IMG/VR virus record: IMGVR_UViG_3300020377_000394
Span: 1 to 43,632 of that record
Length of the DNA: 43,632 nt
DNA from: a virus
Reading direction: 5' to 3' (one strand)
Below, in pieces: positions 39,368 to 43,632 of this stretch (within the stretch, counting starts at the first letter, position 1; every line of letters begins with the position of its first letter). Both the position numbers and the translations under genes were made by a program. The notes below the pieces were generated by a model. The model ran no database searches. It was not told the DNA's origin and worked only from the letters and a program-made list of their open reading frames with translations.

Positions 39368-39941
39368 GTGCCTCCTCAAACCATTCGTGAACTAACTCTT
39401 CATAAAGCTCATCATACATTCTACCTGATTCTTCATGCTCGTCAGTCCAATCAAACTCATCGCTAGATAAGTCGATATTATACTTACTTTCAAACTCATC
39501 ATTGAGTTCGCCGCCATCTTTCTCGTCAAAGTCTCCATTCTTCCATACGCCGATAAAGTTTCTAAACTCATCTTCGTATTGGCATGAAATGATTACTGCC
39601 TCGTCTAGCTCTCGCAGATGGTCGTCAAGTGCTTCGAGGTAAGGAATGATTGGACTCCAAGCACTTACTATGTAAGCAGAAGAATCGTCTGCATCTTCTA
39701 TGTGTGCCCACTTCGCTCCTATGTTTTCTATTCCCCAATTATACCAATTATCATCGGAATAGCCTTCAAACATAGGGTGAACTTGGATTTCCTTGTATTC
39801 CCTCATTGTAATAGTGCCATCTCCGTGATAGCTTGGTCTTTCTACTTCTTCGTGGTAGTTGGTGAATAGCTTATCCCACTCTTGCTGACACGCGTCAACA
39901 TTAGTTGAGATGTTCATATAATGATATACATGATTTGCCAT
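39354..39941 (-). CDS. DUF1281/api92-like protein
   Basis: 195 aa. The block DNWYNWGIENIGAKWAHIED and SAWSPIIPYLEALDDHL resembles the ferredoxin-like DUF1281 (YubB/api92) family of plasmids and phages, W-Y-x-W-x-x-x-x-W/G-x-K-W. A long acidic C-terminal extension follows. Function of the family unknown. Confidence 0.65.
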   Translation of the reverse strand: MANHVYHYMNISTNVDACQQEWDKLFTNYHEEVERPSYHGDGTITMREYKEIQVHPMFEGYSDDNWYNWGIENIGAKWAHIEDADDSSAYIVSAWSPIIPYLEALDDHLRELDEAVIISCQYEDEFRNFIGVWKNGDFDEKDGGELNDEFESKYNIDLSSDEFDWTDEHEESGRMYDELYEELVHEWFEEAHGNL

Positions 39942-39948
39942 CGTTTTA

Positions 39949-40182
39949 CTACTCCTCGGGTGGTTCGCTCCAGTCTATGTTGCTGGGCAGTTCCACACCT
40001 GTTATCTCGCATAGTCGGTATAGCATTTCCTCGTATGCGACTGTTAATTGTATTACTTCTTCGTTAATAACTTGCAACTCGTCAAGCCTAGATTTTATAT
40101 CGGTTTCCAACTCTGCCATAGCTTCTCTTAGTTTGTCGCCTTCTCTCATTGTTGGAAACTGTATAATGTTATCCTTGCTCAC
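39949..40182 (-). CDS. 77-aa coiled-coil protein
   Basis: Starts at GTG 40182 (overlapping the previous TAG). Helical ELETDIKSRLDELQVINEEV, ending SNIDWSEPPEE. Unknown role. Confidence 0.6.
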   Translation of the reverse strand: MSKDNIIQFPTMREGDKLREAMAELETDIKSRLDELQVINEEVIQLTVAYEEMLYRLCEITGVELPSNIDWSEPPEE

Positions 40183-40283
40183 TAGCGTTGCCCCATATCG
40201 TTCTTGCTTTCAATAACAATGAACATTCCTACTGTCATAGCCATACCGCATATGATACCGAACATAAATAATATCGCTTCCAT
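40182..40283 (-). CDS. 33-aa membrane peptide
   Basis: ATG 40283 to TAG 40182: MEAILFMFGIICGMAMTVGM then FIVIESKND. One Met-rich transmembrane span; coupled to neighbours at both ends. Confidence 0.55.
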   Translation of the reverse strand: MEAILFMFGIICGMAMTVGMFIVIESKNDMGQR

Positions 40284-40285
40284 AC

Positions 40286-40510
40286 TTATATAGCCTCCTT
40301 TTCAGGTCGTTTCCATACTAACTTCACACCCCTGCGAGTTAGCTCGTTAAGACATTTCTGTCTAATTTTAGGTTTAGCGTTGTTGCTGTTGATATAATCA
40401 ATCAGTTCCTGCTTAGGCGTAGTCTTCATGTAGTAATGCTTCATCTTTTGATTACTTGCACTAACGCCACGCTTGTATTCTTTGTGTGATTTTTTAAACT
40501 TTACTGGCAT
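40286..40510 (-). CDS. Small basic phage protein
   Basis: 74 aa from ATG 40510 (GGAGAGAAG upstream). MPVKFKKSHKEYKRGVSASN, then HYYMKTTPKQELIDYI and NELTRRGVKLVW. I recognise this layout from marine T4-like phages; no function known. Confidence 0.65.
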   Translation of the reverse strand: MPVKFKKSHKEYKRGVSASNQKMKHYYMKTTPKQELIDYINSNNAKPKIRQKCLNELTRRGVKLVWKRPEKEAI

Positions 40511-40826
40511 CTTCTTCTCTCCTTGCCTTTTCTTGCAGTTCAACACCGAGCATAAACTCTAGCGATGATGCTAACCGCGGGTTATCTTTGACTAATTGTT
40601 CAGCAAATGTCGCTATTTTTACTGAATCAGTCGCTAATTCTTTGACTTTTTCAATGATTTCTTGTACTTCAGCCATTGTTTCCTCCTGTTTATCCAAAAC
40701 TGCTTGCTCATAAATACGTCTAGCGCCCAAAATACTGTTGTAATTGTAGTGCGCCACACCAAGGTAGCTAAAGGCAGCTGTTCTATAGAGTTGTATTTTT
40801 TCTTTTTGGTTTGCTTCATTACTCAT
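40494..40826 (-). CDS. Helical hypothetical protein, start uncertain
   Basis: 110 aa from ATG 40826, which has no ribosome site, or 60 aa from ATG 40676 (MAEVQEIIEKVKELATDSVK) behind a strong AGGAGGAAACA. A different frame (40634-40819) encodes a plausible basic membrane peptide with LVWRTTITTVFWALDVFM, so the upstream half may belong to that instead. The C-terminal 60 residues are the safe part. Confidence 0.55.
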   Translation of the reverse strand: MSNEANQKEKIQLYRTAAFSYLGVAHYNYNSILGARRIYEQAVLDKQEETMAEVQEIIEKVKELATDSVKIATFAEQLVKDNPRLASSLEFMLGVELQEKARREEDASKV

Positions 40827-40832
40827 ATACGC

Positions 40833-40856
40833 AAAAAGCTACCCTTACGGGTAGCT
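40833..40856 (-). terminator. Intrinsic terminator
   Basis: Minus-strand hairpin AGCTACCC-GTAA-GGGTAGCT (8 bp, GNRA loop) with TTTTT, just after the stop at 40863. Genes to the left need read-through. Confidence 0.9.
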
Positions 40857-40862
40857 TCCCTA

Positions 40863-41084
40863 CTACTGCACAACTCCATTGATTGTGATTTGACCGACTT
40901 TGCTTACTGGCTCATCGAGTTTAGCTTTCGGGTCTACGAAGTCAATCGCAGTTCCATCACAAAACCCTACAAGTTTTCTGCGTTGGATTTCTTTCCTTGC
41001 CATTCTGCCGTCAAAGTCCTGCTGTGTAGCCATATCTTTGAGTTGCTTGTCTGTGTGATTTAATAATAATACTGTGTTTGCCAT
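40863..41084 (-). CDS. 73-aa hypothetical protein
   Basis: MANTVLLLNHTDKQLKDMAT then a basic middle (RMARKEIQRRKLVGF) and a beta end. Own promoter (41127), AGGAG leader and terminator: a single-gene module. Unknown function. Confidence 0.65.
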   Translation of the reverse strand: MANTVLLLNHTDKQLKDMATQQDFDGRMARKEIQRRKLVGFCDGTAIDFVDPKAKLDEPVSKVGQITINGVVQ

Positions 41085-41126
41085 GTCGTTCTCCTACTTG
41101 CTTTTGTTATTTTTTAATATAGATAT

Positions 41127-41166
41127 ATTATACTTGGTTTTCAACTGCCTGTCAAGAACTATTTTA
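41127..41166 (-). promoter_or_regulatory. sigma70-type phage promoter
   Basis: Upstream AAAATAGTTC, -35 TTGACA (41155-41150), 17-nt spacer, -10 TATAAT (41132-41127). Start about 41120. Confidence 0.88.
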
Positions 41167-41198
41167 AGCAGGGCATAGAATTTTGATGTGAAGATTTT

Positions 41199-41232
41199 AA
41201 GAAGAAAAGAAACCCCGCGCTTTGGCGGGGTT
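41199..41232 (-). terminator. Intrinsic terminator of the large RNA
   Basis: Minus-strand hairpin AACCCCGC-CAAAGC-GCGGGGTT (8 bp) followed by TCTTTTCTTCTT. Confidence 0.88.
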
Positions 41233-42124
41233 GATAAACTATAGTGTTTAATGCTTTCAATGTAGGGCTATCGCATGCCTACTCTTGTGTGATGTCTACT
41301 GCTTACGTGCGAAAAAGGCTTATGTAGATTACTCACTTTTTTACTCTATACTAAGTGGAGCGACCACTACTTCTAAAGATTTCCTCGCTCTGCTACTTCC
41401 CTTACACTTTCAGTCTGTATAGGTATTTTTTACGCTTGCCACCGAATCGGTTGAGAGGCGACGGATTACACTTTGCGAGTTAGTAATCAATAATATTGGA
41501 GCTGTTAGCTTATATAAAAGCGCGACCTTTTATCTCTCATCTTCTCATCTACGACTTCAAGACCTATTGCAAAGGTGATAGCCTGTTGTCAGAGAGACTC
41601 ATTCGCTTAGGACTCAGGATTACGCAACCTCACGAACTCCTATATAAGCGGGTTTCTCACACCCCCGAAACTATTATCGCGTAGCTTACGGTTACAATCG
41701 CGGTCATTGTTATCGCTGTTGACCTGCGGTATGCTCATTGTTTTGAGTGAACTCATACTGCCCACTAACTCCTCACTTGTTTGTAGCGCATCAAGAGTCA
41801 TAGCGCTTGTTGTTCAATAAAGTGTAGTGGGAACCGCTGAACTGTGTTGGCTGTCATGTTCACCCCGTACTACGCGTGCAGTCCTAAGAATATCTGCACT
41901 ACCACATCATTCGCTTACTTTCATCTATTGATATACTTTTCAGCGTAAATGTGCTGTTTTTCCACTTCTGTTATACTGTCGCTCTGAAAAACGCTGCGTA
42001 AAAGCCGAGCCATCAGTCGGAGAGACTTGGACTTACGCGGGGTGTTCACTCTCCGAAGATTGCTACTTACTGGACTGCCATTCTCGCCGTTGTCGAAAAA
42101 TGTATTCTTTTTCAATTTTCTATA
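41199..42124 (-). ncRNA. Candidate giant structured non-coding RNA (~920 nt)
   Basis: Bounded by a strong promoter (42131) and an intrinsic terminator (41199), with no convincing ORF on either strand across ~900 nt of a genome otherwise fully coding. Many local helices: GTGCAG/CTGCAC (41876-41881, 41894-41899), GTAGT-GGGAAC/GTTC(A)CC..ACTAC (41824-41834, 41858-41873), AGCGC/GCGCT (41785-41789, 41803-41807), GATTAC/GTAATC (41464-41469, 41483-41488), AGTGG/CCACT near 41354. Near the 5' end, GCGTAA/TTACGC (41996-42001, 42033-42038) crosses CGGAGAG/CTCTCCG (42018-42024, 42049-42055): a pseudoknot. It resembles in size and phage setting the GOLLD/ROOL class of ornate RNAs; identity not shown. Confidence 0.7.
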
Positions 42125-42130
42125 ATGTAT

Positions 42131-42168
42131 ATTATACTTGGTTTTTAACCTTTTGTCAAGAACTTTTT
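42131..42168 (-). promoter_or_regulatory. sigma70-type promoter of the large RNA
   Basis: Upstream AAAAAAGTTC, -35 TTGACA (42159-42154), 17-nt spacer, -10 TATAAT (42136-42131). Start about 42124. Confidence 0.9.
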
Positions 42169-42199
42169 TATGCTTTGCTGTTAAAAGTTTGACTTATTT

Positions 42200-42235
42200 G
42201 CAACTTGGTGGGGAAGCGAGTTCCCCACTCGTTGC
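42200..42235 (-). terminator. Stem-loop after the 42.2 kb HTH gene
   Basis: GTGGGGAA-CTCGC-TTCCCCAC (8 bp) inside an outer GCAAC/GTTGC stem. The following bases (AAATAAG, then ACTTTTA) lack a strong T-run, so it may stabilise the 3' end or terminate weakly. Confidence 0.6.
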
Positions 42236-42241
42236 GTTGGA

Positions 42242-42568
42242 TTAGGAAGCTATTACTTCTAGTCCAAGTGCTTCTGCAAGTTTTTGAAGGTCTTGCTTGC
42301 CTGACTTCACAAGTGTTGGCATTGCGATGTCGAAGTGCGCTTCGATAGCAGACACGAATTGTGCTTTGCTAACTACTGGCTCGCCAGTTTTAGTTGTTCT
42401 TGGTTGAGCAACATATACGCCTTCTCTCGAAAGTTTAGCAATAATACTTCTAGTAGTTTTGCCGAATTGTTTTGCTAACGCGTCTACAGTTTCTCTGCTT
42501 GGGTTAGCGGTGTAGTCGTTTGTCATTTGAGCGACCATCTCGTCTGTGTAATTTTTAGCTTGTGCCAT
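42242..42568 (-). CDS. HTH (SANT-like) protein
   Basis: 108 aa from ATG 42568 (GGGAG upstream); a longer in-frame ATG at 42625 is also possible. HTH unit NYTDEMVAQMTNDYTANPSR then ALAKQFGKTTRSIIAKLSRE-GVY, followed by VSKAQFVSAIEAHFDIAM, paralogous over its length to 37649-37987. Own promoter and 3' stem-loop. Confidence 0.78.
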   Translation of the reverse strand: MAQAKNYTDEMVAQMTNDYTANPSRETVDALAKQFGKTTRSIIAKLSREGVYVAQPRTTKTGEPVVSKAQFVSAIEAHFDIAMPTLVKSGKQDLQKLAEALGLEVIAS

Positions 42569-42634
42569 TGATATACTCCCATATATAAATTCGTTTAGTT
42601 TATGTTTTAGTTCATTCCATTTCATAATATAAAT

Positions 42635-42673
42635 ATTATACAATGGTTTGGACTGGTTTGTCAAGAACTATTT
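42635..42673 (-). promoter_or_regulatory. sigma70-type phage promoter
   Basis: Upstream AAATAGTTC, -35 TTGACA (42664-42659), 18-nt spacer, -10 TATAAT (42640-42635). The -35 includes the stop of the upstream gene. Confidence 0.85.
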
Positions 42674-42846
42674 GATGCTGCGCTTAAGATAAATAATATC
42701 GAAAAGCAACTTACATTGAGCGTAATCAGTGAATACACGAAGCGTTCTTCTGCTGATAACTTACTCCATCTACGCCCCAGCGGGTGTGTCAATTTGAATC
42801 TCCACCACGAGGCGTCTAGTTTTGTTCTTATCATTTCCAATTTCAT
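42661..42846 (-). CDS. 61-aa membrane protein, leaderless
   Basis: ATG 42846 is 7 nt past the -10. MKLEMIRTKLDASWWRFKLT basic head, then a C-terminal hydrophobic span (YSLITLNVSCFSILFILSA) and ASNSS ending within the next promoter. Unknown role. Confidence 0.65.
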   Translation of the reverse strand: MKLEMIRTKLDASWWRFKLTHPLGRRWSKLSAEERFVYSLITLNVSCFSILFILSAASNSS

Positions 42847-42852
42847 ATAAAT

Positions 42853-42890
42853 ATTATACTGTGGAATCTTATGCCAAGTCAAGATATTTC
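42853..42890 (-). promoter_or_regulatory. sigma70-type promoter giving a leaderless mRNA
   Basis: -35 TTGACT (42882-42877), 18-nt spacer, -10 TATAAT (42858-42853), upstream GAAATATC. ATG at 42846. Confidence 0.82.
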
Positions 42891-43511
42891 TTACGCTTGG
42901 CTTAAGATTTCTACAATTTTTGTGATGAGGGCGAGTCTACCTGTTGACTTTACATTGTAGTCAATGCTGTGCCATTCTCCGAGTGTTGTGTGTACGCGCT
43001 CTTTGAGAAGTGTCATCTGGTCATACTTGCTGAGTGCAACTGCATCGTTGGGCGAAAACTTCCAAGATGTTAGAGGCGAAGATTGTCTGTTGCCAATTCT
43101 GACACGCTGTTCTTCTTCAGATATGCTTAGCCATAGTTTGATGAACTGCACATCTTGTTTAGCCTCCCAATCAAGGACATTTGCCATGAAGTCGTCATAC
43201 TGAGCATCTGTGCACCAGCCATTCATCTTCTGAACCATAGCGCGGCTGTACCAAGACCTGTCGAATAATACTATTTGGTTGTCGCCAGGTAGCTTTCTTT
43301 CCCATGACTCTAGCCAGTTCTCCATGTCCCATGCACTTGGCATGTTGCTGAAAGAAACAGAATATTTGCTAGTTGGAAGGTAGTGTGTTAGCTCACGGAT
43401 AGTTCCTGTTTTGCCCGCTGTGTCGCGTCCTTCCAAAATAACTGCAACTTTACCAAAGTCTTTTGCAACGATTTCGTTGAGTTTGATTTGTTGAAGTTGT
43501 AGCTTTGTCAT
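42891..43511 (-). CDS. Polyphosphate kinase 2 family protein
   Basis: 206 aa. Walker A ILEGRDTAGKTGTIRELTHY, Walker B/lid VLFDRSWYSRAMVQ (the PPK2 D-R-S-W-Y-N-R motif), and KFSPNDAVALSKYDQMTLLK as in the family. PPK2 moves phosphate between polyphosphate and nucleotides, most often regenerating NDP/NTP. It is a little shorter than cellular PPK2 (about 230-300 aa). Own promoter and AGGAG leader. Likely supports nucleotide supply from host polyphosphate during infection. Confidence 0.9.
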   Translation of the reverse strand: MTKLQLQQIKLNEIVAKDFGKVAVILEGRDTAGKTGTIRELTHYLPTSKYSVSFSNMPSAWDMENWLESWERKLPGDNQIVLFDRSWYSRAMVQKMNGWCTDAQYDDFMANVLDWEAKQDVQFIKLWLSISEEEQRVRIGNRQSSPLTSWKFSPNDAVALSKYDQMTLLKERVHTTLGEWHSIDYNVKSTGRLALITKIVEILSQA

Positions 43512-43558
43512 GTCGTTCTCCTAATCACTTAGAAACTAATTTTTCTAAATATGGGTAT

Positions 43559-43596
43559 ATTATATCACGCCAATATGGTTCGGTCAAGAACTATTT
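43559..43596 (-). promoter_or_regulatory. sigma70-type promoter of PPK2
   Basis: Upstream AAATAGTTC, -35 TTGACC (43587-43582), 17-nt spacer, -10 TATAAT (43564-43559). Leader ~40 nt. Confidence 0.85.
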
Positions 43597-43631
43597 AACG
43601 CGAATCTTAAGAAATTAACGCCGACAATCTC
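43584..43631 (-). CDS. C-terminal end of an upstream gene (partial)
   Basis: An open frame from the right edge reads EIVGVNFLRFALNSS then TGA inside the promoter -35, the same N-S-S-stop ending as at 18565 and 42661. Too short to name. Confidence 0.4.
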   Translation of the reverse strand, partial: EIVGVNFLRFALNSS

Positions 43632-43632
43632 G

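Noticed and set aside
41496-41684. 62-codon plus-strand frame in the large RNA region
   Set aside because: No promoter or ribosome site on that strand, and it overlaps self-complementary segments.
41921-42115. 64-codon minus-strand frame starting at TTG within the large RNA region
   Set aside because: Non-ATG start without ribosome site, low-complexity basic product, and it spans the predicted pseudoknot helices; better explained as RNA.
1-43632. CRISPR arrays, insertion sequences, attachment sites, integrase
   Set aside because: No regularly spaced repeats, transposase or integrase motifs, or tRNA-based att sites seen.

Overview
The window reads as part of the genome of a virulent tailed phage of a Gram-negative, probably marine, bacterium. 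Nearly every gene lies on the minus strand, packed with 1-50 nt overlaps (ATGA, TAATG, GTGA and TTGA junctions). The base composition is AT-rich. It mixes T4-type replication and repair genes (gp47-like nuclease start, gp32-like SSB, UvsW-like helicase) with a family A DNA polymerase, a Toprim primase and a DnaB-type helicase. It also carries a lysozyme with overlapping i-spanin and o-spanin genes (two-membrane host), Hsp20, peptide deformylase, MazG-like proteins and a phage bS21. No structural, packaging, integrase or tRNA genes are visible, so this is the early/middle replication and host-takeover part of a larger genome. The phage type and host are inferences.

Layout, left to right. 1-3 kb: nuclease start, peroxiredoxin, SSB, helicase. 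3-9 kb: an accessory island with an AsnB-like amidotransferase, 2OG-Fe(II) oxygenases, glutaredoxin, a LuxI/GNAT-like protein, a QueC-like PP-loop protein and an SDR. 9-17 kb: PolA, PD-(D/E)XK-like protein, primase, ParB-like, peptide deformylase, cupin, MazG-like and helicase. 17-24 kb: a repeat HTH protein and a two-piece NAD+-dependent DNA ligase whose halves are about 4 kb apart, with SGNH hydrolase, carbamoyltransferase, 2OG oxygenase and GIY-YIG-like genes between them. 24-30 kb: SGNH, PC4-like, HTH, a mini-sulfotransferase and many small proteins. 30-35.5 kb: JmjC and 2OG oxygenases, a membrane-anchored cytochrome c, a GT8-like glycosyltransferase and the lysis genes. 35.5-43.6 kb: short modules, each with its own promoter and often its own terminator (Hsp20, HTH proteins, small proteins, PPK2), a rightward HTH-bS21 operon and two long non-coding stretches.

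Regulation is unusually legible. Fifteen sigma70-type promoters share a -35 TTGACA/T, a 17-18 nt spacer and TATAAT; most have a conserved AAAATAGTTC block directly upstream of the -35. At four of them the ATG lies exactly 7 nt past the -10, which predicts leaderless mRNAs. Six clear intrinsic terminators isolate the modules.

The strongest candidate for an undescribed element is the stretch of about 920 nt at 41199-42124. It has its own promoter and terminator and no convincing ORF, is rich in helices, and contains a predicted pseudoknot, so it looks like a giant ornate non-coding RNA. A second, smaller pseudoknotted RNA candidate lies on the plus strand at 37099-37400. Structured leaders precede the Hsp20 gene and the 29 kb operon.
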